Assembly (NCBI RefSeq): GCF_028583425.1
Contig: NC_072795.1
Location: forward strand, 7,463,001 to 7,527,000
Reading direction: 5' to 3'
DNA: 64,000 nt
Origin: Eublepharis macularius
Lineage: Eukaryota; Chordata; Lepidosauria; Squamata; Eublepharidae
The translations under genes were made by a program, and so were the position numbers. This document shows positions 1-10,246 of the stretch, piece after piece. How positions within the stretch are numbered: the stretch's first letter is position 1; each line of letters starts with the position of its first letter. Under the pieces are notes generated by a model. It had not been told where the DNA came from, searched no databases, and saw only the letters and a list, made by a program, of their open reading frames with translations.

Positions 1-1220
1 AACATAAGCATAAGAACATAAGCAAAGCCATGTTGGATCAGGCCAGTGGCCCATCCAGTCCAACATTCTGTCACACACAGTGGCTAGAAATCCAGTGCCA
101 TCTAAAGGACTGTCAGTGAGGCCAGGACACCAGATGCCCTCCCACTGCCTTCCTTCCAGCACCAAGACAACAGAGCACCACCTCCCCACAAAGAGAATAC
201 CATCTATCTCCTGTGGCTAATAGCCACTGATGGACCTCTGCTCCATATATTTGTCCAGTCCCCTCTTGAAGCTGGCAATGCTTGTAGCTGCCACCACCTC
301 CTGTGGCAACGAATTCCATGTGTTTATCACCCTTTGTGTAAAGTAGTATTTTCTTCTATCTGTTCTAACCCGACTGCTCAATAATTTCATAGAGTGCCCA
401 CGAGTTCTTGAATTGTGAGAAAGGGAGAAAAACACATCTTTCTCTACCTTCTCTAACCCGTGCATTATCTTGTAAACCTCTATCATGTCTCCCCTCAGTC
501 GTCTTTTCTCCAGGCTAAAGAGCCCCAAGCGCCTCAATCTTTCCTCATAGGGAAAGTGTTCCAACCCTTTAATCATTTTAGTTGCCCTTCTCTGTACTTT
601 TTCCAGTGCTATGATATCTTTTTTAAGGTGTGGCGACCAGAACTGTACACAGTACTCCAAATGAGGCCTCACCATCGATTTATACAGAGGCATTATGATA
701 CCGGCTGATTTGTTTTCAATCCCTTTCCTAATAACCCCTAGCATAGCATTAGCTTTTTTTATGGCAGTCGCACACTGTGCTGACGTTTTTAGTGAGTTAT
801 CTATCATGACTCCAAGATCTCTCTCTTGGTCAGTCTCTGCCAGTTCAGACCCCATCAACTTGTATTTATATTTTGGATTTTTGGTTCCAATGTGCATTAC
901 TTTGCACTTGGCTACATTGAACCTCATTTGCCACATGGATGCCCACTCTTCTAGCCTCGACAGATCCCTTTGGAGTGCCTCACAATCCTCTCTGGCTTTC
1001 ACCACCCTGAACAATTTCGTGTCATCTGCAAATTTAGCCACTTCACTGCTTAATCCCAATTCCAAATCATTAATAAACAAGTTAAAAAGCATTGGACCCA
1101 ATACCGACCCCTGTGGCACCCCACTGCTCACCACCCTCCACTGTGAGAAGTGCCCGTTTATACTCACTCTCTGTTTCCTATTAATTAGCCAGTTTTCGAT
1201 CCACAAGAGGACTTGGCCCT
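1..1220 (-). mobile_element. CR1 LINE, 3' half with reverse transcriptase end
   Basis: On the - strand an open frame from about 1220 to the stop near 217 encodes the RT palm and C-terminus: GVPQGSVLGPMLFNLFIND, the catalytic FADDTKLF, then RPHLEYCVQFWSP and FSLEKRRLRGDMIEVYK. The 3' UTR follows to about base 1. The 5' part is missing, cut at the junction with the tandem repeat. The long uninterrupted frame suggests a fairly young copy. Confidence 0.92.
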
Positions 1221-1221
1221 T

Positions 1222-1866
1222 GCATCTGACGAAGATAGCTGTGCATGATGCATCTGACGAAGATAGCTGTGGTTCTTGAAAGCTTATGCTACAATAAAGT
1301 TGGATATGATGCATCTGACGAAGAGAGCTGTAGTTCTTGAAAGCTTATACTACAATAAAGTTGGATATGATGCATCTGACGAAGAGAGCTGTGGTTCTCG
1401 AAAGCTTATGCTACAATAAAGTTGGATATGATGCACCTGATGAAGAGAGCTGTGGTTCTCGAAAGCTTATGCTACAATAAAGTTGGATATGATGCATCTG
1501 ACGAAGATAGCTGTGGTTCTTGAAAGCTTATACTACAATAAAGTTGGATATGATGCATCTGACGAAGAGAGCTGTGGTTCTTGAAAGCTTATGCTACAAT
1601 AAAGTTGGTTACGATGCATCTGACAAAGAGAGCTGTGGCTCTGAAAAGCTTATGCTACAATAAAGTTGGATATGATGCATCTGACAAAGAGAGCTGTGGT
1701 TCTCGAAAGCTTATGCTACGATACAGTTGGATACGATGCATCTGATGAAGAGAGCTGTGGCTCTCAAAAGCTGATTCTACAATAAAGTTGGTTAGTCTTA
1801 AAGATGCCACTGGACTCTTTACTATTTTGCTGCTACAGACTAACATGGCTAACTCCTCTGGATCTA
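1222..1866. repeat. 61-bp tandem array made from one arm of a Penelope-type foldback repeat
   Basis: GATGCATCTGA-type units start at 1247, 1308, 1369, 1430, 1491, 1552, 1613, 1674 and 1735, exactly 61 bp apart. Each carries CGAAAGCTTATGCTACAA. The last unit runs into the ordinary end of the element (GTTAGTCTTAAAGATGCCAC ... AACTCCTCTGGATCTA). Confidence 0.9.
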
Positions 1867-2264
1867 TGACTCCTGGAAGTGATACCGTTGCAAGAGCACT
1901 CCTGCGCTTCGTATGGGGCTGATTTTGCCCCCAAATGGGCTGAACTGGCCTCACACCGAGCGTGGGAGCTCTCTCATGGCTGGTGCAATGGCATCACGTC
2001 CGGTGTGATGTCATTGTGCAGGCACAGTTCTCCAAGAACACACCATGCTGTTGACATGAAGAAAGTACCAGATCACACACCCCTCCCCGGCCAGAAGCGT
2101 ACAGGGACCTGGGAACCCTACCACCGCCCGGCGCCCTGGGTCAGAACTCCAAAGGGGCCTGCAGGATCAAAAAGATGAGGTCCACCAGCTCAAGGCATGA
2201 GGCTACACCACGATGGAGATAGGTTGAGTACCTCGTTTGTCACTCGTGCAATCTCTTCTTGCAG
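1867..2264. other. Gene-free stretch before the first PRSS56 exon
   Basis: Probably part of a diverged DNA repeat: GGTGTGATGTCATTG and GACCTGGGAACCCTA resemble the repeat at 20857-21181. No splice-bounded frame was found. Confidence 0.35.
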
Positions 2265-2409
2265 GCCCCCTCGCTCTGCGCTTCACTCCTTTGCCTCGTT
2301 GTTCCAGGAGACAGGGCCCAGCTTAGATGACTGGGTACAAGCGCTGACTGCCATGGCAGAGGGATCAACACTGGGAGGATCCAGTGGAGAGGAGCGGCTT
2401 TTCCTGCAG
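2265..2409 (+). CDS. PRSS56: PRSS56-like internal exon a
   Basis: Acceptor ends ctcttcttgcag, donor gtatgc. The first base completes a split codon, then 48 codons start PPRSALHSFASLFQ and end GEERLFLQ in phase 0. The exon is the first unique sequence after the repeats at the left edge. Confidence 0.7.
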
Positions 2410-5400
2410 GTATGCGGGCGTGGGAGGGTGCTAGGTTGCTGCAGGATTGCAGCGGCAATGGTAGAGCATCCCGGCGCAGGAGAGCACAGAAAGAGCAGGA
2501 AAATAAAAGTCCTCCTGAATTTGAATTAGCAAAGCGGCCGTGCTTTCTGGGAACTGCAATCCAAGTCTTTTTCTGCCCCAAGAGCCATTTCTCCCATGAA
2601 ACCACCAAAATACCGTAAGAACAGAAGAAGAGCCCTGCTGGATCAGACAAACAGTCCATCTAGTCCTGCGTCCTGTCACACACAGCGGCCAACCAGTTGC
2701 CCTGAAGGGCCAATCAAACAGGGCCAAGGTTTCCCTTGATGCTGGCCTCTGGCACCGATATATTCAGACGTTTACTAACTTTGAATGTATTATTTTTTTC
2801 TTTTGCTAACACAGCTTGTCATATTGCTTTGTCAGGAGGAGAATAGCGTGAAGAAAGAGAGAAGCTTCAATCCTTTCCTTGCGCTCCATTTTTTCCTTGG
2901 AATAATCCATCTTTAATGGGCAGGGGAGGAAATGCTTAAAGTTTACTCAATCACACACTTATTCTCATTGTTTGTACGCAAGACCTCTTACACGAGGACG
3001 CTCAAGTGAAGGGAGATGCAAAGTTAGCTGGGAAGCGTAGTTTAAAAAGACGCTCTGTCTACTTCACCTCTCTAGAGCAGGTGGAGATGGCTCCTCAGAG
3101 GGTTTATTTCATCTTTGTCTTCTCGAAGGCTCTGTCAATTTCACCTCTTTCGAGCAGGCGGAGATGGCTCCTCAGAGGGTTTGTTTATTTCATCTTTGCC
3201 TTCTCAAAGGCTCTGTCAATTTCACCTTTCTAGAGCAGGCAGAGATGGCTCCTCAGAGGGTTTATTTCATCTTTGCCTTCTCAAAGGCTCTGTCAATTTC
3301 ACCTTTCTGGAGCAGGCCGAGATGGCTCCTCAGAGGATTTATTTCATCTTTGTCTTCTCGAAGGCTCTGTCAATTTCACCTCTTTCGAGCAGGCGGAGAT
3401 GGCTCCTCAGAGGGTTTGTTTATTTCATCTTTGCCTTCTCAAAGGCTCTGTCAATTTCACCTTTCTAGAGCAGGCAGAGATGGCTCCTCAGAGGGTTTAT
3501 TTCATCTTTGCCTTCTCGAAGGCTCTGTCAATTTCACCTTTCTGGAGCAGGCGGAGATGGCTCCTCAGAGGGTTTATTTCATCTTTGCCTTCTTGAAGGC
3601 TCTGTCAATTTCACCTCTCTAGAGCAGGCGGAGATGGCTCCTCAGAAGGTTTGTTTATTTCATCTTTGCCTTCTCGAAGGCTCTGTCAATTTCACCTCTC
3701 TGGAGCAGGTGGAGATGGCTCCTCAGAAGGTTTGTTTATTTCATCTTAGTCTCCCAGAAGGATCTGTCAATTTCATCCCCTCTTTGGAGAGGCAGAGATG
3801 AAATAAACAAACCCTCTGACTTAACATTGAGTCTCACTTCACTGGAGCGTCCTTGTCTAAGAGGTCTTGTGTAGAGAGACTCTTAGTTAGATCATTGGTT
3901 CAGGGTGGCTCTTATGTGACATTTCCAAGTGGTCTCCCATCCAAGTACTGTCTGCTCATTAGGGTTGCCACCCTACCTGGAGATCTCCCAGAATTATAAC
4001 AGATCTCCAGGCTACAGAGACCAGTTCCCCTAGAGAAAATGTCTGTTTTGGTGGGTGGATTCTATAGCATTATACCATGCTGAAATCCCTCTCCGTCGCT
4101 CCCCAAACCCTGCCCTCCCCAGACTTCACCCTTGAGGGTGAATTTTACAGCCCAGAGCAGGCAACCCTAGCTCAGGGGCTTCCAGGTCTGTAAATGCTGA
4201 TCTGTTGCAATAGTCAAGTGCATTTTCTTTGCAAATATTAATGGCAAGTTTGTCCGAACTGTAGAATTCAAACATTTCCCCTCCTTCTCTCTCACAGCAG
4301 GCTGAAGGGGAGGTGGAAGAGCTCCAGGGCCAAGGCTGGCTCTTCATTCAGCAGCTGCAGAGAGCACTGAGTCCCAGGGGTGCCTTTCCAGATGTGGAAC
4401 CAGAGCATGAAGCAGCTAGCATATCTTCCGTGGCCAATGGTATGTGCCCACAGAACAGGGCTGGAAACCCAAAGATGGAAGCGGGGGCGGGGGCGGGGTG
4501 ATTTGTGGACATTCAGCAGAGCTGCAAGCCCAGGGGGTGGCACGCTTGCCTTGAGTCTCAGCCGTTGGGAGAAAAGGAGGTTTGTAAATATTTTAATTAA
4601 GTAAATCAGTGCTGGGGTGTTTATATTCCTGGGCTGAACCAAGCCGGCGACTCACAAGTCACGGCCCTATCTGCTCAATGCAAACTCCATAAAGACAGAG
4701 CCTATTTGCAAGAGTTCTAAGGGGCACTGGAGTCTCATCTCTGCCCACTGGCAGATTCTACCCAGCTCCTTCTCTGGCCTCTTAGATTTCATCAGGCATC
4801 TTTGAATACTTTGGGGCTTTAAAAAAAATCCCAACAGCTCAGCTTCTTCGGGTATGGCATTTGGCCATCACTTGTATATCCCCACATGCCCTGATCACTT
4901 CCTTTTCTGTCTCCTTCCATGGCAGAGTCCCTGGCAACTGAGCTCCAGCACCAGCGAGGGAAGCGCAGCCTCACGGTCAGTCTAGAGGGTGAAAAGGAAA
5001 ACAGCTTTCCCAAAGGTACGTATGTGCATTAAGGGTCCAGGTGGTAGTTCCTGAGCTTGAATTCATCATCTAGGCAGGATGGAGCATCTCTCTAGAATGG
5101 AAACCTGCTCTCTCATGCTGCTTTTGCGCAACGAGTTTTATACCCCAGACCTAATCCCTCTTGAGAATGTAGAGTCTCTCTACACGGGATGTCTTGACAT
5201 GTCTTCATCAAGTGTTGGGAGACGCAATGTTAGCTAGGAAACGAAGTTTTAAAAGATAGAGCAGGCGGAGATCACTCCTCAGAGGTTCGTTAATTTCATC
5301 TTTGCCTCCCAGAAGGCTCTGTCAATTTCACATCTCCAGTCTAAAACTGTGTGGAATCACAAGTAGAAGTCAGCGAGGAATGGAAATGGGCTGGAGCTGC

Positions 5401-8400
5401 CTTCCAGAGCCAAGCTCGGACCTGGAGAGGTTCTAATGGGCTGAAGTTTCCCTTCTGGCATTCCACAGCCCCTTCACACAGCTCCAGTGTAAAGCAAAGC
5501 CTTTGCCCTGCTGCCAGCTCTGTCTTTTAAAACTACCTTTCCCGGCTAACATTGCATCTCCCAACATGTGTTCTTCACATGTCAGATGTCTCGTGTAGAG
5601 CTGAGTGGTTGTTTTGGTTGCCAACCTCCAGGTAGTTCCTGGAGCTCCTCTGCAATTATAACTGGTCTCCAGACTACAGGCATCAGTTGGAGGAAAGGGC
5701 TGCTTTGGAGGATGGACTCTTTGGCATTATACCCTGCTAAGGTCCCTCCTCAAACCTCACCCCCCCCAGGATCCGCCTCCTAAATCTCCAGGAATTTTCC
5801 AACCCAGAGCTGGCAACCTTTCATCCACTTATGCACCTAAGAATGCTACTTTACAATCTAATGCCACCACTCCACCAAGTACCAGAAGAAAAATTAGAAC
5901 ATAAGAAGAACACTCTAGAGAAGGCAACTTCATTTCAGTTGCACATACCTTTAAAGACCTGCCCCTTTTTAAAAGGTACAAGGAGAGAAATCTGTCATTT
6001 TAATGTCTAGGTGGAGTAAGCAGCATATAACAACTCTTCCCGGGATGCAAGAAGCTATGCCAGTGGGAGGAGAGGCTGGCTAAAATCATAAATCACAAAT
6101 GCTGCCCATTTGTCCCCCAAATTCTGAACTCCCTCCCTTGTGTAGATTGCCCCATTAAGGTCATAGATCCAGAGGAGTTAGCCATGTTAGTCTGTAGTAG
6201 CAAAATCGAAAAGAGTCCAGAAGCACCTTTAAGACTAGGCAACTTTACTGTAGCATAAGCTTTCGAGAATCACAGATGCATCTGACGAAGAGAACTGTGA
6301 TTCTTGAAAGCTTATGCTACAGTAAAGTTGGTTAGTCTTAAAGGTGCTACTGGACTCTTTTCGATTTTCCCCATTAAGGTCTGCATTGTCGGTGCTTTAA
6401 GTCGCTTGGGTCCCTTTAGAGAGAAAAGTGGGCAACAAATATTTGAATAAACCAAAAACATATCATTCGTTCTGATCGGCAGTGGCTCAGAGATCTTTTT
6501 CTTCACCCGAGTCTTTTTATTGATATTTATTTATCTCATTTGAGGAGGTCAGGACTAGAGCCCCCACTCCCCTAGCTTTCCATAAATGATGCAAAACTGA
6601 ATTATTCAAAAAGGCTTTTGTGTTGTAGGGAGGGGCTCTCAGATGCTTCGCCAATGAGTTAGGGACCATAGATTTCACCACTATGTTGCCTTGCGTACTA
6701 TCTGTTCTTTTAAATATGTGCTCCTATGAGCTACTTGTGCTTCGTGTGGTCTAATGTCAGCCCTAGAATTGCTTATGTTCTGTTTCTGTATTTCTTCAAC
6801 TGTGTATTGAATTCCTGCTAATGCTATGTCTTTGTAAACATGTGTTTATTTACCCTATGGCACTGTTATGGAATTATCCTTGAAATTAACTGTACTAACG
6901 TCACACTGTGTAATCCGTCTTGAGTCTCGGCGAGAAAGGCGGACTATAAAGGACGTAAATAATAAATAATAATTTATAGTCTCCCCTTTTTATCAAGACT
7001 CAAGACGGATTACAGAATCCTAAAAACAGTACACTAAAGACCAGTAATAGTACATACAACAAAGAGTGTGAAAACACTGGGTTTCTCAGTTAAAGAACAG
7101 CGAAATAAAGACAGTATAATGCATCCAATAAACAATGAAGTATGCAGGGGGAGGGAAACAGAAAACCACCAATTTTTTTTGGCAGGGCATTACAACCCTA
7201 TCACCTACAAAAAAAGTGCCCTTCTGTACCATATAAGATGGGTAGCCAAGTTACTGGACTCTTGCTCTTTCTTACTTCTGTGTAATTGGTCCTGATCCCT
7301 TTCACGGGAGCTGCCAGGGCCTGAAACTGAGACTTTCTGCTCATGAACCACAGCCCCTCCCTATATTGGACAAGGAGCAGAATGGACATTTGAATCTAGA
7401 ACCAAATGATCCAAAGGTGAAACAAAGCTCATCTCTGCCTCCTCGAAGATGTGAACCTGATTTTTCAGGTGGGTAGCTGTAGCACCTTAAAGACCAATCA
7501 GATTTCCAAGGTGTGAGCTTTCGAGAGTCAAAGCTCCCTTCTTCAGATTGTCAACGTTCCCTGTATCTGAAGAAGTTTTAACTCTCGAAAGCTTGTGTCC
7601 TGGGAATCTGGTTGGCCTTTACGGTGCTGCTGGACTCGATTTTAGCCGAGTGCTGCCCCTCCATTATCTTTATCTTTCTGAATGGAGCTCAAGTTTGTGG
7701 ATCCCACTTCTGCTTTGCTCACCTTTCTCCCCACTGCTGCTGCAGGCTCCGGCTGCCGGGGTTTGAACGAATCTGCCCAGCATGTCCAGTCTGTGCAGGA
7801 GCTGTACCACTGGATTCTGCAAGTGCCAGAAAGGGACCTGGATATGTCCTTCCAGGAGGTAAGGCGCTGCCCTGTTCTATGAGCCCCTCATGGCCAAGAG
7901 CGAAGCAGGGTGCAGGTTTTTCATCTCTCAGCTGGCTGGGAAGAGCAGGGTCAAAACACATGAGACTCCTGGGTGCATGTCAGATCCTGCAAGGATCCCT
8001 GGGAATTGTAGTTTAAAAAAAAAAAAAAAAACAGCCGCTCAATGTGATTCTCAGCTGGAGAGAATCGCAACTGGAGGGACTCTCTCTCTCTCTCATTCAT
8101 TCACTCACTCACACTCTCTCTCTCTCTTTCAAAAATCCTCTGAGAGCTTGGGATGGGGTGGAGGGTGTGGAACGACGTAACAAGAGGCAGGAAAGAAACC
8201 GAGGTGTTTTACGAGTGAGAGAGAAACAATGGCCGTTTCCATATGGCTTACCTTTTGCCGGGATGCAGCGTGTTCTCGCGTGAAATCGCACGATAACAGT
8301 GTCTTCCTGGCACGATTTTGCACGTGAAGACGCTGTATCCCGACAAAATGTAAGCCATGTGGAAATGGCCCCTATCCCTCCCATTCTTCTTCTCCCAGTA

Positions 8401-9642
8401 GGGTCCTGTTACACCCCCCTGCCCCATCTCTGAGCTCCTGAAGGAAAACCAGCCCATTGGATTTTTGAAAGAGAATCAATCTCTCCCGTCTCTCTTTGAG
8501 AAAATCTCTTTGAAAGAGAATCTCTCCACTTGATCAGCTGTTCTTTACAAGAAAATTCACTTCACTTGATTTTCCTCCAGTTAATTGGGGACAAGGGAAG
8601 ACTACCATTCCCAGGAAAGCTTGTGGAACCAATCAAGGGTTCTTCGTCTCGTGTGTTTCATACTCAGCTTTGCAAAGGAACACAGCCCTGGGCTCGGGGG
8701 GGGGGGGGGGGTCCTAGCTACTTTTTTTCCCATCAAGAAAAGAGTTAAAAATTCCTCCTCTCTATGCTGTTTTCCTCCTTGATAAAGCAGCCACGTTGGC
8801 TGCATTTGGAAAAGTGAAGAAAACAGTCGTTTAAATTAAATACAGAAGGGACCTCAAAGCATACGTATAATGCAACCTGAATTCTGCGCCTAGAAACACC
8901 TAGTTTCTACAATTGGATGACGTTAATGTATTCAAGACAAAGTCAAAGTGGGAAGAACCAGTCTGATGTCATGGTTACCATGTTGGACTAGGATCTGGTT
9001 TGAATCCCCGCTTTGCTACGGAAGCCTGCTGAGTGATCTTCTTGGGCCAGTCACACACCCTTAGCCTAACCTACCTCACAGGGTTACTGTGAGCATCTAA
9101 TGGAGGAGAGGAGAATTACGTATGCTGCTTTGGGTCCCCGATGAAAGGAAAAGTGGAGTATAAATGAACTAAAATAAAATAAGCACGGCTGTGTGTAATT
9201 TCTTGTGTGGGGTGTTTCCAGAGACTGTCCGAGATTTATTTTGAGTGTAGTCCTGTTTAACGTTACCTTAGATGAAGTGTTGGCCTTGAAAACGGGTTTT
9301 GAGGTTGAATCTTGACTCAAATTAAGTTGTGGGATGGAAGCTGCGGATACAGAAGCTGCAGAGGAAGAAGAAGATCCTAGTGTTGGGGGAACAGCAGGGA
9401 GGGAGCAGCGCTGAGCCCCTTCTCATCCTTTGCTCCCTTGACGCCTGGCCATTCTTCCTTCCCCTCAGATTCTCGTGGACTTGGCCTCTAAGAACAGCAG
9501 GGGCCTCTACCGGGCACGGGTCCGAGCCACTGTTGGACGCAAAGCCACGACCTTCACTGGGCTTGTCGGCTTGGCCAGCGACTCGCTGTATCGCAGTATG
9601 CCGGGCCTCATTGCTCTGGCCCTGGAGAGCCTGAAGACGTAG
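2265..9642 (+). CDS. PRSS56: PRSS56-like serine protease gene, last five coding exons (5' part outside window)
   Basis: Five exons can be chained: 2265-2409, 4298-4439, 4926-5015, 7746-7858 and 9469-9642. All have AG/GT borders and the phases agree at every junction (0, 1, 1, 0), giving an open frame that ends at TAG 9640-9642. The peptide has no catalytic triad. It would be the C-terminal extension that follows the trypsin domain in PRSS56, a secreted protease linked to eye growth. The last exon reads LVDLASKNSRGLY and FTGLVGL, which I recall as the conserved PRSS56 C-terminus. Position supports this: PRSS56 lies directly upstream of CHRND in the same orientation in other vertebrates. The exons for the protease domain must lie to the left of base 1. 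No AATAAA is seen within 1 kb after the stop. The name is from memory of the family plus synteny; the exon chain itself is read directly. Confidence 0.75.
2612..2760 (-). mobile_element. CR1 3' UTR fragment
   Basis: AGAAGAGCCCTGCTGGATC and TCACACACAGCGGCCAACC match the 3' UTR of the CR1 at the left edge, in the same orientation. Lies in PRSS56 intron a-b. Confidence 0.7.
2976..3882. mobile_element. Miniature DNA transposon (GAGTCTCTCTACACGAGA family) with expanded interior
   Basis: Inverted ends CAAGACCTCTTACACGAGGA and the reverse of TAAGAGGTCTTGTGTAGAG flank the minisatellite at 3068-3790. Subterminal ATGCAAAGTTAGCTGGGAAG matches the copies at 5172, 30674, 40677 and 58609, which are about 430 bp; this one is about 900 bp because of the array. 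Confidence 0.75.
3068..3790 (+). repeat. Higher-order minisatellite: 235-bp unit = 77+81+77 bp subunits, three rounds
   Basis: GAGATGGCTCCTCAG begins at 3084, 3161, 3242, 3319, 3396, 3477, 3554, 3631 and 3712: spacings 77, 81, 77, 77, 81, 77, 77, 81. The 81-bp subunits have an extra TTTG (GGTTTGTTTATTTC). Copies three apart are more alike than neighbours. Confidence 0.93.
3899..3958 (-). mobile_element. 5S-derived SINE fragment
   Basis: GGTCTCCCATCCAAGTACTG is the complement of the internal region of 5S rRNA, the head of 5S-Sauria-type SINEs. Confidence 0.6.
3961..4169. mobile_element. Miniature transposon, AGGGTTGCCA ... TGGCAACCCT family
   Basis: Starts AGGGTTGCCACCCTACC, ends GCAGGCAACCCTA, with the internal motifs GATCTCCAG and GGTGGATTCTATAGCATTAT common to the family. 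GCTCA flanks both sides, a possible 5-bp target duplication. Confidence 0.65.
4298..4439 (+). CDS. PRSS56: PRSS56-like internal exon b, with tandem (NAGNAG) acceptor
   Basis: A long pyrimidine tract ends in cacagCAG, so splicing could use the AG at 4297 or the one at 4300, adding or dropping one Gln without changing frame. The exon encodes QAEGEVEELQ through SISSVAN and ends in phase 1 before gtatgt. Confidence 0.7.
4926..5015 (+). CDS. PRSS56: PRSS56-like internal exon c
   Basis: Acceptor catggcag, donor gtacgt. It encodes ESLATELQHQRGKRS followed by LTVSLEGEKENSFPK, a charged, probably linker-like stretch. It begins and ends in phase 1, matching both neighbours. Confidence 0.65.
5172..5600. 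mobile_element. Miniature transposon, GAGTCTCTCTACACGAGA family
   Basis: Ends GAGTCTCTCTACACGGGATG and GATGTCTCGTGTAGAG are inverted. Contains GGAATGGAAATGGGCTGGAG as in the copies in CHRND and CHRNG introns. In PRSS56 intron c-d. Confidence 0.75.
5612..5822. mobile_element. Miniature transposon, GGTTGCCA family
   Basis: GGTTGCCAACCTCCAGG at the left, AGAGCTGGCAACCTTT at the right, with GCATTATACCCTGCT between. Confidence 0.65.
6162..6368. mobile_element. Foldback element made of inverted Penelope-type terminal repeats
   Basis: Left arm GATCCAGAGGAGTTAGCCAT ... GCATAAGCTTTCGAGAATC is mirrored by GATTCTTGAAAGCTTATGC ... GGTGCTACTGGACTCTTTTC. The short centre is GATGCATCTGACGAAGAGA. Confidence 0.75.
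6535..6972 (+). mobile_element. LINE 3' end, closed by GAGTCTCGGCGAGAAAGG tail
   Basis: AAACTGAATTATTCAAAAAG reads KTELFKKAF, a C-terminal LINE signature, and the copy ends GAGAAAGGCGGACTATAAA plus AATAATAAATAA. Related copies: 24660-25067 (+) and 42185-42620 (-). Confidence 0.55.
6973..7170 (-). mobile_element. Second copy of the same LINE 3' end, opposite strand
   Basis: TTTATAGTCTCCCCTTTTTA and CAAGACTCAAGACGGATTAC mirror the preceding element, so two LINE tails meet tail to tail. Confidence 0.5.
7445..7655. mobile_element. Foldback repeat, Penelope-type terminal arms (diverged)
   Basis: AGCACCTTAAAGACCAATCA ... GTGAGCTTTCGAGAGTC is mirrored by ACTCTCGAAAGCTTGTG ... TTTACGGTGCTGCTGGACTC. 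It ends about 90 bp before a PRSS56 exon. Confidence 0.6.
7746..7858 (+). CDS. PRSS56: PRSS56-like internal exon d
   Basis: Acceptor gctgctgcag, donor gtaagg. It encodes GSGCRGLNESAQHV then VQELYHWILQVPERDLDM and ends SFQE in phase 0. NES is a possible N-glycosylation site. The helical VQELYHWIL segment is the best-preserved-looking part. Confidence 0.7.
8075..8130 (+). repeat. CT/CA-rich simple repeat
   Basis: Runs of CT broken by CATT and CACT units. Confidence 0.8.
8231..8370. mobile_element. Harbinger-like miniature transposon (GGCCNTTTCCA ends)
   Basis: GGCCGTTTCCATATGGCTTA mirrors TAAGCCATGTGGAAATGGCC; inside, a GTCTTC-TCGCGTG palindrome as in 10058-10246. No target duplication is visible. 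Confidence 0.65.
8940..9180 (+). mobile_element. tRNA-derived SINE
   Basis: GGTTTGAATCCCCGC is a B-box, followed by GGGCCAGTCACACACCCTTA and CTACCTCACAGGGTTACTG, ending in an A-rich tail. Same family as 60825-61076. Confidence 0.7.
9469..9642 (+). CDS. PRSS56: PRSS56-like terminal coding exon
   Basis: Acceptor cttcccctcag, then 57 codons and TAG. The peptide begins ILVDLASKNSRGLYRARV, continues FTGLVGLASDSLYRS and ends LALESLKT. This is the strongest family match among the five exons. Confidence 0.78.
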   Translation: MLVDLASKNSRGLYRARVRATVGRKATTFTGLVGLASDSLYRSMPGLIALALESLKT

Positions 9643-10057
9643 CCGAGCCGCTCCCAGAAGATCAGGGGCCTCCCTGTGAAACCCGAGGCTGAAGGCAGAG
9701 GCCCGTTGCAAGCGGATGCAGCCTGTGAACTTAAGGCTACGGCGGATTGGTTCTCCACCAGGCAGGGGCCTGGATAGCAGAAGAGAAGGGACTTCTCTGC
9801 AGAGCCCCTGATGGGAGGGCAGCTAAGATCCCACAGGCATGTGTGGGACTTTCCCTGGAGAGGAAGTGCATCCATTTTGGGCTGAGACGTCATGGAGTCA
9901 CCGTGCTTTCATGTTGCCTTTCCATCTGTTGGGGGAGATTCTGGTGGGGCTGCTGAATCTTTAACCCCTGATGTTGCAGAGGTGAGAAAAACTGGACCTT
10001 TCTGCCTGCGGTGCCAAGCCCTTTTTGAAGAAACCAATTTGGCACTTCCAAGGCCTG
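9643..10057 (+). other. PRSS56 3' UTR region, unique sequence
   Basis: No repeat signature and no canonical AATAAA. Likely 3' UTR and flank; the polyadenylation site is not visible. Confidence 0.35.
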
Positions 10058-10246
10058 GGCCATTTCCACACTACTCCCCTTCTTCTGGAACGCTGCGGAA
10101 CGCGAAAAAACCACGGAAGATAGCGTCTTCTCACGCGAGTTTTGCGTGACATTGCGCAAAACTCATGCAAAAAGACGCTATCTTCTGCATTTTTTTTGTG
10201 ACGTTCCGCAGCGTTCCGGAAGAAGGTGAGTAGTGTGGAAACGGCC
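10058..10246. mobile_element. Harbinger-like miniature transposon with CTG target duplication
   Basis: GGCCATTTCCACAC and GTGTGGAAACGGCC are inverted ends; CTG at 10055-10057 and 10247-10249 is the 3-bp duplication typical of PIF/Harbinger elements. The whole element is a long palindrome centred on a GCGCAAAACT stretch. Confidence 0.8.

Noticed and set aside
695-1279. 194-codon + strand frame opposite the CR1
   Set aside because: Antisense shadow of the RT frame with no family resemblance.
217-1314. 365-codon - strand frame as a possible host gene
   Set aside because: It is CR1 reverse transcriptase (FADDTKL and GVPQGSVLGP); its first 30 or so codons come from the adjoining tandem repeat.
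1247-1795. CRISPR-like appearance of evenly spaced repeats
   Set aside because: Units are contiguous 61-bp tandem copies without variable spacers, in a vertebrate nuclear context with intron-bearing genes.
3006-3801. Several overlapping open frames of 75-152 codons through the minisatellite
   Set aside because: They repeat the minisatellite units in different frames and the 235-bp unit is not a multiple of three. No start context or splice signals.
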